Below, one piece after another: positions 27,587-36,125 of a DNA stretch of 64,000 nt (position 1 is its first letter; each line of letters opens with the position of its first letter). The stretch is from Pseudemcibacter aquimaris. Its GTDB lineage: Bacteria; Pseudomonadota; Alphaproteobacteria; Sphingomonadales; Emcibacteraceae. The position numbers and the translations under genes were made by a program. The notes under the pieces were generated by a model that saw nothing but the letters and a program-made list of their open reading frames with translations, made no database searches and was not told where the DNA came from. The DNA lies in contig NZ_CP079800.1 in NCBI RefSeq assembly GCF_028869115.1, forward strand, positions 1,302,001 through 1,366,000, in the 5' to 3' direction.

Positions 27587-27595
27587 TAGTTTGCC

Positions 27596-28240
27596 TTAAT
27601 AGGTTCCTCTGTTTCTGCGTTTTCGTTCGCGTTTTAAATCAATTTCAAAATCAAGCTGAAATGATTGATCATCAGAAAGTGTAATTTCTTTTTCATAGTT
27701 TTCGATATTTCCTTTTAATCTTGGATGCCAGACTTGTGCCTTATAGGTTCCAGCAGGAATATCATTAATAACGAGTGAGCCATTCTTACCAGTTGTCGAA
27801 AATTTATTTGATGGAACGATATAGATATAGGCAAGCATACTGTCATGGATGTTACATCCAAGAGCTACAACACCTTCTTTGTCAAAATGGACCGATTTTT
27901 CTTCGTCGCCGTTATATAGCTCTAATTCGAACCGTTTAACTTTTGAAAATGAATAAACATGATGGCGGATGTTGTCTCTATTGGGGAAAGAAACAGTGCT
28001 GCCTTTTGAAACGGGTAAAACAAATGGTGTAAATTTAATGTTTTTTTGGCTCATGACCGGGGAGGGCATATGCGTATTATCACCAGAAATAGCGACATTT
28101 TCACCAATTAAAGTAATAACGGCAAATTCAACATCTTTGCCATTTTTGTCTTTAACGGTACCTGATAGGGTTGCTGCATTTGCAACGCTTACCATTATGA
28201 AAGCCATTGATAGCAGGCTTTTCCATATTATTTTTATCAT
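27596..28240 (-). CDS. Exported cupredoxin-domain protein
   Basis: 214 residues with a signal peptide (cleavage after VANA). It has a plastocyanin-like fold as in proteins often labelled 'methylamine utilisation'. Candidate type 1 copper ligands are His in NIRHHVYSFS, then Cys, His and Met in LGCNIHDSMLAY, the classical C-x2-H-x2-M arrangement. A second module (~150-200) resembles a carboxypeptidase-regulatory beta sandwich (NDIPAGTYKAQVWHPRLKG). The tail is very basic (KRERKRRNRG). It may be a periplasmic electron carrier or a copper-dependent sensor subunit for the kinase that follows it by 9 bases. Confidence 0.88.
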   Translation of the reverse strand: MIKIIWKSLLSMAFIMVSVANAATLSGTVKDKNGKDVEFAVITLIGENVAISGDNTHMPSPVMSQKNIKFTPFVLPVSKGSTVSFPNRDNIRHHVYSFSKVKRFELELYNGDEEKSVHFDKEGVVALGCNIHDSMLAYIYIVPSNKFSTTGKNGSLVINDIPAGTYKAQVWHPRLKGNIENYEKEITLSDDQSFQLDFEIDLKRERKRRNRGTY

Positions 28241-28352
28241 ATTTGCATTCGATCCTAAATTACAGAAACAGGTATTGATTGCATAATTTCTAATTAAGCA
28301 TAAACAGTTTGCCTTAAATTTCTCTTAATACAAGGTGCCTCACAGTTTGTTG

Positions 28353-28364
28353 ATCACATGTGAT
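28353..28364. promoter_or_regulatory. Perfect palindrome in the divergent cupredoxin/porin promoter region
   Basis: ATCACATGTGAT at 28353-28364 is a perfect 12-bp palindrome, placed between the cupredoxin start (28240) and the porin start (28485). A single dimer bound here could control both directions. The cognate regulator is not known. Confidence 0.4.
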
Positions 28365-28484
28365 GGTAAAGAGAAGGATATTTTTAACAAATATATTATA
28401 ATTTTATTTACTTTGATGGGTTAACGTACATGCATAATTCATTGAAAATGATTTGTTTTTACTCATTTTTTACGGGGTATAATT

Positions 28485-29741
28485 ATGAAAAGGGCTATAT
28501 TTGTTGTTTCCATGTTTGGAATGGGAATTGCCACAAATGCCAATGCACAAGAAAGTTTTCCTGAAGTTAAATTTTCTGGACTTGGGGATGCCCGCGTTAG
28601 TTATTCCAGTGGTGAACCGGGATGGCTTGATGGCGGTTATGGTAAAACCCGTTATGGATCAGACCCAAATGGTAATGATGAAGTCAGATTAAACCTATCC
28701 GAACTATCATTGATGATGAATACCCAGTTTAATTGGGAATTATCAACATTTGTTCATGCGAAATTTGATCCTGAGCAGAAAAACGACATTGATCTTGTCG
28801 AGGCTTATGCAAAATACAGCAATCTTTTTGAAAATGGCATCAGAACAGAAGCGCGCCTTGGTATTTTTTACCCGCATATGTCAATGGAAAATATTGATAT
28901 TGCCTGGACAAGCCCATATTCAATCACATCTTCTGCAATTAATAGCTGGATTGGTGAAGAGATTAAAACAACGGGACTTGAAATTTTCATTGAAAAAGAA
29001 TTCGAAGAAAGCGCCTTATCGTTTACGGGGACTGTTTTTGGCCTTAATGATCCGGCGGGAACATTGCTCGCGTTTCGTGGTTGGGCGTTACAGGATTCCA
29101 AAACTACCCTTTTTGGTGAGTTCCCATTGCCGCCAGTACATTCAATAGGTCCTGATGGAAAGCTTGCATTACAAGACCCATACGTCGTCCCACATCTAGA
29201 GGTTGATGACAGGGTAGGTTACGTCGTTGGTTTCGATTGGGAAAGCTTCGGATTGTTCAGCATCAACAGCCAGTTTTACAATAATCGTGGTGACAGAGAG
29301 GCAGTTATCGGCGGGCAATATGGATGGGAAACAGAATTTATAAATATCGGCGTATCACTTGATATGTTCGAAGATTTTGAAATCTTTGGTCAATATATGA
29401 AGGGCAACACCAAAATGGGCGGCCTTGTCCATGGCGAAATTGCCGTTGATGTTGATTATGACAGTTTCTATATCCTCGCAAGTAAAACATACGACATCCA
29501 TAGATTTACAGTAAGGTATGATCATTTCGCAGCCGACGATAATACGCTTGTGGGCTATGATAATAACAAGGAAACTGGCCATGCATGGCTATTTGCATAC
29601 AGTGCTGATTTATTTGAAAATCAAAAACTGATGCTGGAATATTTGCACGTAGATAGCGACAGAGCGAACCGCGCCGAACACAGCCCGATTACCCGTGTAA
29701 AAGAAAATCAAGTTCAAGCAAGTTATAGGGTACGGTTTTAA
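28485..29741 (+). CDS. Outer-membrane porin-like beta-barrel protein
   Basis: 418 residues with a signal peptide (cleavage after ANA). The body alternates amphipathic strands (WELSTFVHAKFDPEQ, EARLGIFYPHMS, FEIFGQYMKGNTKMGG, LFAYSADLFENQKLMLEYLH) and ends in SYRVRF, a terminal Phe typical of outer-membrane barrels. There is no plug domain or coiled-coil SLH region, so a porin or OprP-like channel is likely. The N-terminal FSGLGDARVSYS is the first strand. It is divergent from the cupredoxin-kinase operon, with a palindrome between them. Confidence 0.85.
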   Translation: MKRAIFVVSMFGMGIATNANAQESFPEVKFSGLGDARVSYSSGEPGWLDGGYGKTRYGSDPNGNDEVRLNLSELSLMMNTQFNWELSTFVHAKFDPEQKNDIDLVEAYAKYSNLFENGIRTEARLGIFYPHMSMENIDIAWTSPYSITSSAINSWIGEEIKTTGLEIFIEKEFEESALSFTGTVFGLNDPAGTLLAFRGWALQDSKTTLFGEFPLPPVHSIGPDGKLALQDPYVVPHLEVDDRVGYVVGFDWESFGLFSINSQFYNNRGDREAVIGGQYGWETEFINIGVSLDMFEDFEIFGQYMKGNTKMGGLVHGEIAVDVDYDSFYILASKTYDIHRFTVRYDHFAADDNTLVGYDNNKETGHAWLFAYSADLFENQKLMLEYLHVDSDRANRAEHSPITRVKENQVQASYRVRF

Positions 29742-29779
29742 TCTGGAAATTCTGATTTATTAGTTTGCTTTAAAACCTT

Positions 29780-31933
29780 TTATGCAAATAAAAAATCAAT
29801 TGCCGTGATATCGGTCGCAGTGAAATCTACAAGCGTTATTGTGTATCCATCCAAATAGGCAATTTGTGTATCGCTTCCTTCCTGCGTAATTGTCAGATCA
29901 TCAAAAGCGTAACCAGTTGCGGATAGATCAATCAGATCATTACCATCATCAAAGTCAAGGATTGTGTCGAAACTACTGTCAATATCGAATATTAATATGT
30001 CATTACCGCTACCGCTTGAAATAATATCATCACCATATCCACCGGCAATAACATCATTGCCGCTGCCGCCAGAAATTGTATCATCACCGGAAAGTCCATA
30101 AATTATGTCATCACCATTGCCTCCGTTGATTGTATCGTACCCAAGGCCGGCTACGATATAGCTCGTTGCGCTGGTTGTTGTGATCGTAAGGTCATTAAAT
30201 GTGCTTGCCATTGTGAAGGTTGCGGTAACGGGATCGTTAGAAACAAAATTAAAATCGGAAGTTTCCGTAAAGCTGTTGTCTTCACGGTCAATGCCATTAA
30301 TGGTGCCGAATTCACGGGCAATTTTAAGTTCCTGTGCGCCGTTATTATAAACATCATAAAGAACATGTGCGTATATTTCGGTTTCAGAATAAGTCCAATT
30401 ACCCGATACAGTAAAGGTATCATCATTATCACCTTCAACTCTTAATGAATTTTCTGCGCCTGTGATATTAATAATATCATTCGCATCAAGTGTAATTGAT
30501 ATTGAGCCGCGATTGATCGAAAGATGTTCAATATTGCTATAAGACATTTCGGAAAGGTCGATTTCTTCTTCGACGTCAAAAAATGCTATTTTATCATAAC
30601 CTGTGCCGCCATCGATCGTATCAAAATGTGATCCGTCAAAGCCAAACGCATGAATGATGTCATTGCCACCGGCCGTGGAAATGATATCGTGTCCTTCTTC
30701 GCCATCAATGATGTTGTTTTGATCGTCTCCTGTTAAAATATCATCAAAATCCGAACCGCGAATGCGTTCAAAATTGCTGATGATATCGCCTTCGGCGTGT
30801 CCGCCTGATACAACATTTGTGGCAAGGTTAACATTTACCCCGGCGTTCGATCCATAATAACTGATTTGATCGCCATATCGGACATTATCGCCACCATCAA
30901 GGGTATCGGCGCCAGCACCACCGTAAATGATGTCATTCAAATTCCCGCCGGTAATCGTATCATTGCCCTTGCCACCAACCATAAAACCGGAACCGCTACC
31001 AGCGAAAATGATATCATTGCCATTGCCAGTGATTATTTTGTCATACCCTGCACCGCCGGTGATCGTTAGATTATCGTCACTGGTTGATAAACTTATGAAC
31101 GAACCAAGATCGCTTGTTTCAATATAATTATTTGCTGCAATTTCCGTAAAGGTGGAAGCAGGGGCGGGAAATCCTACTTGGTTTTCAATTTCAACAGCAA
31201 TTCTGATATCATATTCATTTGTACCATCATAAAAATAATAAAAATGATAAAGCGCAGGTTCTAATACAGCAGTTTCTGCAGGAGAGCCTTTTATTACGTC
31301 AAAACCTGTACCAGAATAGTTCCAACTATTTTGTGCGGTAACAGTGGCAGTAATCCCGCCATTGATCCAGAAAAAATCTTCATCAGTGATTGATGCAATG
31401 TCACTTCCGTGGAATGTCAGGCTGTTATTATTATTTCCAAGTTCGATATATTCAATGTTACTGAAGGATACATCATCAAGATCAAGTGAAATATTGGATT
31501 GATTAATCAGGATTGTGTCGTAATCAGCGCCACCATCCACGATATCGTTAGCATCATAAATAATTATGTCACGGCCATCGCCGCCATGAATTGTATCGGC
31601 GCCATTACCGCCATCGATCAGATCAAATCCAGATCCTGTAGAAATATTATCATCGCCATCTTTTCCGGTAACGGTTAGGTGTGATGTTGATGCCCTTAAA
31701 TTAATCGTTGCATCGTTGTTATCCTCAGCCACCCAAACATTCGTTGTCGTTTCAACAAATGATGTTGAATTCGGTGTGGAAGTCGGGGCAGGACCACCAC
31801 CACCGCCCAATGGGCTGCCACCCCCGCCGCAGGCAGACAGCGGTAAAAGTGTCATCAGTATTGATGCATTTTTCTTTTTATTCAGGTTTATTGAATTTGT
31901 ATCTTTTTTATCAATTTTAGCATTTGCAAACAT
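29780..31933 (-). CDS. RTX calcium-binding protein with lipobox-like N terminus
   Basis: 717 residues. Four groups of RTX nonapeptides are clear: ~90-130, ~290-345 (GGKGNDTITGGNLNDIIYGG), ~385-425 and ~630-665 (GGNGDDIIYGLSGDDTISGG). The repeats alternate with beta-rich blocks that share a VTGAENSL/TWNYSGT-like pattern, so the protein is built from two or three copies of one module. Residues ~20-38 read KKNASILMTLLPLSACGGGG, a hydrophobic stretch ending in a lipobox-like LSAC and a Gly/Pro linker. The end, DITAIDFLFA, is hydrophobic as in type I substrates. Whether it is acylated or secreted directly is open. Confidence 0.88.
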   Translation of the reverse strand: MFANAKIDKKDTNSINLNKKKNASILMTLLPLSACGGGGSPLGGGGGPAPTSTPNSTSFVETTTNVWVAEDNNDATINLRASTSHLTVTGKDGDDNISTGSGFDLIDGGNGADTIHGGDGRDIIIYDANDIVDGGADYDTILINQSNISLDLDDVSFSNIEYIELGNNNNSLTFHGSDIASITDEDFFWINGGITATVTAQNSWNYSGTGFDVIKGSPAETAVLEPALYHFYYFYDGTNEYDIRIAVEIENQVGFPAPASTFTEIAANNYIETSDLGSFISLSTSDDNLTITGGAGYDKIITGNGNDIIFAGSGSGFMVGGKGNDTITGGNLNDIIYGGAGADTLDGGDNVRYGDQISYYGSNAGVNVNLATNVVSGGHAEGDIISNFERIRGSDFDDILTGDDQNNIIDGEEGHDIISTAGGNDIIHAFGFDGSHFDTIDGGTGYDKIAFFDVEEEIDLSEMSYSNIEHLSINRGSISITLDANDIINITGAENSLRVEGDNDDTFTVSGNWTYSETEIYAHVLYDVYNNGAQELKIAREFGTINGIDREDNSFTETSDFNFVSNDPVTATFTMASTFNDLTITTTSATSYIVAGLGYDTINGGNGDDIIYGLSGDDTISGGSGNDVIAGGYGDDIISSGSGNDILIFDIDSSFDTILDFDDGNDLIDLSATGYAFDDLTITQEGSDTQIAYLDGYTITLVDFTATDITAIDFLFA

Positions 31934-32022
31934 GCAAAACCCCCAAGTGAATATTATTAAACACGAATTACACTATTGCACAAAAATTAAGAAAATATAA
32001 ATGAAAATCAAATGCTTAAATT

Positions 32023-32047
32023 AAAAGCGGTCTAATTGACCGCTTTT
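32023..32047 (-). terminator. Rho-independent terminator of the DgcN-like operon
   Basis: AAAAGCGGTC (32023-32032), loop TAATT, GACCGCTTTT (32038-32047). On the minus strand it lies 3 bases after the stop of the 32051-33070 gene. Confidence 0.85.
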
Positions 32048-32050
32048 TAA

Positions 32051-33070
32051 TTATTCTGGAAATTCTGATTTTACCTGCTCGACAATTGGCATGGTGCCGT
32101 CAATGATCGGGTCAACGCATGGCAGGCCGTATTCAGCTGATAAATCGCTTAAATATTTTTCACGGGTCTCACCACCAAGTTGTGACGTGTTCACACAAAT
32201 GCCAACGCATCTGATATCAGGATTTACTTGTTTTCCGATTTCGGTGACGCGGTTAATGACGTCTTGAATAGATGGTAACGGGAAATCATCCCAGCCGGAA
32301 ATGTGGGTTCTGACGGCGTCATGACATACGACGAATGCATCAGGTTGTGATCCTACAAGTAAACCCATGGTTACACCGCTATAACCTGGGTGGTAAATGC
32401 CGCCTTGGCCCTCTACCACATCCCAGTGGTCATCGGTATTGTCCGGTGAAAGCATTTCTGCAGCGCCGGAAATGAAATCGGCAACCACGCAATCAATCGG
32501 AATACCGCGCCCGGCAATCATGATGCCAGTTTGGCCGCTTGCACGGAAATCTGCGTTAAGGCCCGCTTTTTTCATATCTTTTTCAATGGCAAGGGCGGAA
32601 TATTTTTTACCGATGGCACAATCGGTGCCAACCATCAGTATACGCTTGCCGCTGCGTTTTTTACCCGTGCCGACAGGAATGTCTTTTGGTGGAACACGTA
32701 CGTCAATTAGGCGGGAACCAGATTTTTTCGCGGCCGCAACAAGTCGTTCATTATCATTTAGTAATTGATGGACCCCTGCAACAATATCCATACCTGCGGC
32801 GAGGGCCTCTTCCAATGTATCAAGCCAGACATCAGGAACGCCGCCACCAATAGCGGCTGTGCCTATTACCAATGATTTAACGCCTGCTTCTTTGGCCTCT
32901 TGAATGGTCATATGGGGCGCACCATCAATGCCGCCGCCATTAATGCCGATTTGACCAACACATAATTCCGGGCGCCATTCAATTAGGCCCGCACCAGTTT
33001 TCGCATAGGACGTATCGGTTTCATCACCGACAAAAATAAGATAAGGAGGTTTAATCTCAATGGTAATCAT
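32051..33070 (-). CDS. DUF1611 family protein, DgcN-like
   Basis: 339 residues of the DUF1611 family, of which DgcN (D-glutamate N-acetyltransferase) is the named member. An N-terminal Rossmann-like part has TGAGLIEWRPELCVGQ and INGGGIDGAPHM. A P-loop-like ILMVGTDCAIGKKYSALAIE follows in the middle, then VVEGQGGIYHPGYSGVTMGL and a Cys-rich C-terminal part. DgcN works with the racemase DgcA in D-glutamate use, but no dgcA-like gene is near. Instead it lies 20 bases after the RimB-RimK fusion, pointing to a glutamate-linked role. The activity is inferred from the family only. Confidence 0.8.
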   Translation of the reverse strand: MITIEIKPPYLIFVGDETDTSYAKTGAGLIEWRPELCVGQIGINGGGIDGAPHMTIQEAKEAGVKSLVIGTAAIGGGVPDVWLDTLEEALAAGMDIVAGVHQLLNDNERLVAAAKKSGSRLIDVRVPPKDIPVGTGKKRSGKRILMVGTDCAIGKKYSALAIEKDMKKAGLNADFRASGQTGIMIAGRGIPIDCVVADFISGAAEMLSPDNTDDHWDVVEGQGGIYHPGYSGVTMGLLVGSQPDAFVVCHDAVRTHISGWDDFPLPSIQDVINRVTEIGKQVNPDIRCVGICVNTSQLGGETREKYLSDLSAEYGLPCVDPIIDGTMPIVEQVKSEFPE

Positions 33071-33090
33071 ATTTATATTCTTTTCTTGAT

Positions 33091-34479
33091 TTAGATTTTG
33101 TTTTTCTTACCTTTTCCATGGCGAATTGTCGAGGGAACATTTTTCTCAATATGTTCAATAATGGTTTCTGCGACATTTTTTCTTGATGTTTTTTCAATGC
33201 CCTGAAGCCCGGGTGAACTGTTAACTTCCAGAACTTTGGTGCCGCTATCCGTTCGGATCAGATCAACGCCCGCGACCCTTAAACCCAATACCTTTGCTGA
33301 CTTAACAGCAATTGATTTTTCTTCGGATGTTAATTTTACACGTTTTGCCGTTCCGCCTGCATGTAGGTTTGATCTAAAATCGTCTTCGCCGGCAGTTCGC
33401 ATCATTGCGCCGATGACGCGGCGCCCAACAATAAAACAGCGTAAATCGGTTCCTGCGGCTTCTTTCACAAATTCCTGCGCAATGAAGTTCGCATCAAGAT
33501 TTTGAAATGCACTTATTACCGCTTCGCCGGCTTTTTTGGTTTCAGCAAGAACCACACCACGCCCTTGCGTACTTTGTAAAAGCTTAAGTACTGTTGGTGA
33601 TCCACCAACAAGATCAAGTAAACTTGATGTGTCTTTTGGTGAACTGGCAAATGCTGTTGTTGGCATAGGGATGCGGTGGCGAGCAAGAATTTGATGTGCA
33701 GCCAGTTTGTCACGTGATGCACCGATAGCGGATGCCGCATTTAAGCAATATGTACCCATGGCTTCGAATTGACGTACGACCGCCATCCCGTAAAAAGTGA
33801 GTGATGCGCCAATCCGTGGGATGATCGCATCATAATGGGGTAAGGGTTTACCGTCATAATGAACTTCGGGGCTGTGACTTTGAATGTTAAGGTAACAGCG
33901 CCTTGTATCAATCAATTCTACTGTGTGATTTCTTTTTTCCGCTTCTTCGACCATGCGCTTTGTTGAATAATTATTCGGCTCTCTTGTTAAGATACCAATT
34001 CGTAGAGGGCGTTTGATCGGTTTTCTACGGGCGATTTTATTATATAAATCGAAACTGAGTTCCGGCTGCAGGAAACTTTCCATCGGTTGAACTGCGATCT
34101 CTTCAAGCGCGCTGCGTCCCAAAAGCATGCGATATTGCATATTTTCGCGGTTGGTCAGTGTGATTTCAATTTCCCAAGTTCGCTCACCAACCGTGACGGG
34201 GGTTCTAATCACATAACGTAATTCCGTCTGTCCATTTGATGATGTAATTTCCCGTCGGTCAACCACGGGTGCGGAACAATGAACAACAATATCCGGATTA
34301 TCAGGAACAGGATGGATACCAAATCTTACAAATGGTTTTTCGTCACTTCCGAAGGGTTGTATTGCAAATGCATGTAGGGCTGATGTTTTTGCCCCTGTAT
34401 CTGTTTTTGCCTTAAGGGCAGGGAGCCCCAATTCCGGAAGAGCAAGCCACTCTTCCCAACCAACGGAAAAGTTATCCAT
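33091..34479 (-). CDS. RimB-RimK fusion: retropepsin-like protease and ATP-grasp glutamate ligase
   Basis: 462 residues in two halves. Residues 1-~145 form the ATP-dependent zinc protease/RimB domain: Asp27-Thr-Gly in KTDTGAKTSALHA is the aspartic-protease-like active site, and VLLGRSALEEI-like RMLLGRSAL closes it. Residues ~160-455 are RimK: PLRIGILTREPNNYSTKRMV, the ATP-grasp core (VLKLLQSTQGRGVVL, DLRCFIVGRRVIGAMMR, VLEVNSSPGLQGIEK). In Pseudomonas, RimK adds Glu to ribosomal protein S6 and RimB removes it as separate proteins; here both sit in one chain. It is the first gene of an operon with the DgcN-like gene. Confidence 0.9.
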   Translation of the reverse strand: MDNFSVGWEEWLALPELGLPALKAKTDTGAKTSALHAFAIQPFGSDEKPFVRFGIHPVPDNPDIVVHCSAPVVDRREITSSNGQTELRYVIRTPVTVGERTWEIEITLTNRENMQYRMLLGRSALEEIAVQPMESFLQPELSFDLYNKIARRKPIKRPLRIGILTREPNNYSTKRMVEEAEKRNHTVELIDTRRCYLNIQSHSPEVHYDGKPLPHYDAIIPRIGASLTFYGMAVVRQFEAMGTYCLNAASAIGASRDKLAAHQILARHRIPMPTTAFASSPKDTSSLLDLVGGSPTVLKLLQSTQGRGVVLAETKKAGEAVISAFQNLDANFIAQEFVKEAAGTDLRCFIVGRRVIGAMMRTAGEDDFRSNLHAGGTAKRVKLTSEEKSIAVKSAKVLGLRVAGVDLIRTDSGTKVLEVNSSPGLQGIEKTSRKNVAETIIEHIEKNVPSTIRHGKGKKNKI

Positions 34480-34565
34480 ATATTTGTATCCTAGTTGTTT
34501 TTACTAAGATCATTTAGAGCGAAAATATAATTTCTGTCAATCGGGAAAAATTTGAAATAAATGTT

Positions 34566-34898
34566 TCAAACAGCACACTTATTACAAAGTGAAATGGATG
34601 GATCAAGGTCGAGGCGTTCTTCGGCGATGACATCACCACAGTTTAAGCAGTAGCCATATTCATCTTCTGGTATGCGGGCTAGAGCCGCTTTGATCCGTAA
34701 TAATTCATTGTCGCGCCTGCGCTTTACTTCTTCGGCCATGGCTTGGTTTTGAAGGGCGTCCATGCGGCTAAGTCGTCCGACCATCGTTTGGTCCAGTTCG
34801 ACGGGGGCGCTGTCTTCTTTATGTTCATTAATAAGCGCTAGAAGCTCCTCCTGTCTTTCAAGGAGAAGCTTTTTATATTTATTTGTGTCGAGGGACAC
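34566..34898 (-). CDS. TraR/DksA-family zinc-finger protein
   Basis: 110 residues from GTG 34898, one base past the stop of the upstream RidA lipoprotein gene (TAAaGTG), a sign of coupled translation. The N-terminal half is coiled coil; the tip has RMDALQNQA, in the place of DksA's DxxDxA. A C4 zinc finger uses Cys84, Cys87, Cys105 and Cys108 (CLNCGDVIAEERLDLDP, then CNKCAV). It is shorter than DksA (about 150), as for the TraR/YbiI group. It may bind the RNA polymerase secondary channel, although the lost first acidic residues at the tip leave ppGpp-type activity uncertain. A longer reading through 35027 would lie inside the RidA gene. Confidence 0.88.
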   Translation of the reverse strand: MSLDTNKYKKLLLERQEELLALINEHKEDSAPVELDQTMVGRLSRMDALQNQAMAEEVKRRRDNELLRIKAALARIPEDEYGYCLNCGDVIAEERLDLDPSISLCNKCAV

Positions 34899-34899
34899 T

Positions 34900-35457
34900 T
34901 TACGCGACCTCGAACGTGGCGATGATTTCGACGACGAAACCAACGGGCAATGAATTTGTACCCACGGCGGCGCGCGCGGCAAGACCCGCATCACCAAAAA
35001 TATCACGCAGTAATTCCGATGCGCCATTGGCCACCAGATGCTGTTCTGTGAAATCAGATGTTGATCTTACGATACATTGAAGCTGCACACATTGTTTTAC
35101 GCGGTCAAGATCGCCGCCACAGGCGGCTTTAAGCTGGCTTAAAGATAGAATGACGGCTTCTTTTGCCAGTTCATACGCCTGTTCCGTTGTGTAATCCTTG
35201 CCCACGGTTCCTTTGTCACTTGGGCCCTGTCCGGCAATATAGACGATATTATCCACTTTACGCCAAGGGGTATAGGCAGCAATCGGAACCGATGCTTCCG
35301 GTAATTCAACACCAAGTTCCGCAAGTTTTGCATCAATTTTTCCGCCCGAACCAGCCGGGGTGTCATTTGATGCGGCCTCGGGCGCTGGATCATCAGTTTT
35401 GCCGCAGGCCGCAAGTAATGCCGCCGCCGCGGATGCAAATAAGGTTCTGCGTAACAT
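34900..35457 (-). CDS. RidA-family lipoprotein
   Basis: 185 residues. The N terminus is a lipoprotein signal (MLRRTLFASAAAALLAACGK, lipobox LAAC) followed by a disordered acidic linker (~20-42). The RidA/YjgF domain (~45-185) has WRKVDNIVYIAGQGP, a helix with KLKAACGGDLDRV-like LKAACGGDLDRVKQC, and the C-terminal AARAAVGTNSLPVGFVVEIIATF. RidA proteins hydrolyse reactive enamines/imines; this subgroup has the catalytic Arg replaced by context I cannot fully place (AARAAVG holds an Arg). Its start overlaps the stop of the upstream paralogue by one base (TAATG). Export of a RidA protein is unusual. Confidence 0.85.
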   Translation of the reverse strand: MLRRTLFASAAAALLAACGKTDDPAPEAASNDTPAGSGGKIDAKLAELGVELPEASVPIAAYTPWRKVDNIVYIAGQGPSDKGTVGKDYTTEQAYELAKEAVILSLSQLKAACGGDLDRVKQCVQLQCIVRSTSDFTEQHLVANGASELLRDIFGDAGLAARAAVGTNSLPVGFVVEIIATFEVA

Positions 35458-36002
35458 TACGCCACCTCAAATACAGCAAGAACCTCGCAACAAATGCCAA
35501 GCGGCAGGCTGTTTGTACCAACGGCGGCACGTGCCGCAAGGCCTGGTTCGCCCCAGATGTCACGGAAGAGTTCCGATGTTCCGTTCACAACAAGATGTTG
35601 TTCTGTGAAATCATCCGTTGAATTAACAAGTCCCTGAATTTGAATGCATTGCTTCACTTTATCAAGATCACCATCACAAGCCGATTTTAGCTGGCTTAAG
35701 ATGTTGATACCGCAATAACGGGCGGCTTGGTATCCTTGTTCCGTTGTCATGTTATCACCAAGTTTTCCGGTGACAAGACCATCTGGCCCGCTTGGAACCT
35801 GTCCCGCGATATAAACAAGCTTACCAACCTTACGCCAGCCGACATAGGCGGCAACAGGGGCAGCGGCCGCCGCGACCTCAACACCAAGTTCCGCAAGCTT
35901 TGCATCAACCTTGCCCGCGCTTTGTGCGTTTGCCTTGCTCGCGAGTAGTGATGCACCAAGGGCGGTGGCACCCGCAGCCGCGAAAAAATTACGTCTTTTC
36001 AT
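35457..36002 (-). CDS. RidA-family protein with Tat-like signal
   Basis: 181 residues with a KRRNFFAAAGATALGASLLA signal (twin Arg, cleavage after ANA). The RidA domain (~30-181) is closely similar to that of the following lipoprotein: WRKVGKLVYIAGQVPSGPDG, LKSACDGDLDKVKQCIQIQG, AARAAVGTNSLPLGICCEVL. The two look like a recent tandem duplication that took different export signals, one soluble in the periplasm and one membrane-anchored. It is the first gene of a three-gene operon (RidA, RidA, DksA-like) and is divergent from two amidohydrolases. Confidence 0.87.
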   Translation of the reverse strand: MKRRNFFAAAGATALGASLLASKANAQSAGKVDAKLAELGVEVAAAAAPVAAYVGWRKVGKLVYIAGQVPSGPDGLVTGKLGDNMTTEQGYQAARYCGINILSQLKSACDGDLDKVKQCIQIQGLVNSTDDFTEQHLVVNGTSELFRDIWGEPGLAARAAVGTNSLPLGICCEVLAVFEVA

Positions 36003-36125
36003 TATAAACTCCCATTATTACTGATTATTAGAATTTGATTGAATGTAGTTAATCATTCTTATACCGTGAAGGAAAGGGAAAATTCCAAAAAATATATTCG
36101 CAAACTTGATTAATGGGAGAAGTCA

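Noticed and set aside
34899-35027. Extended start for the DksA-like protein
   Set aside because: The extension lies inside the RidA gene in another frame and has unnatural composition; GTG 34898 directly follows the RidA stop.
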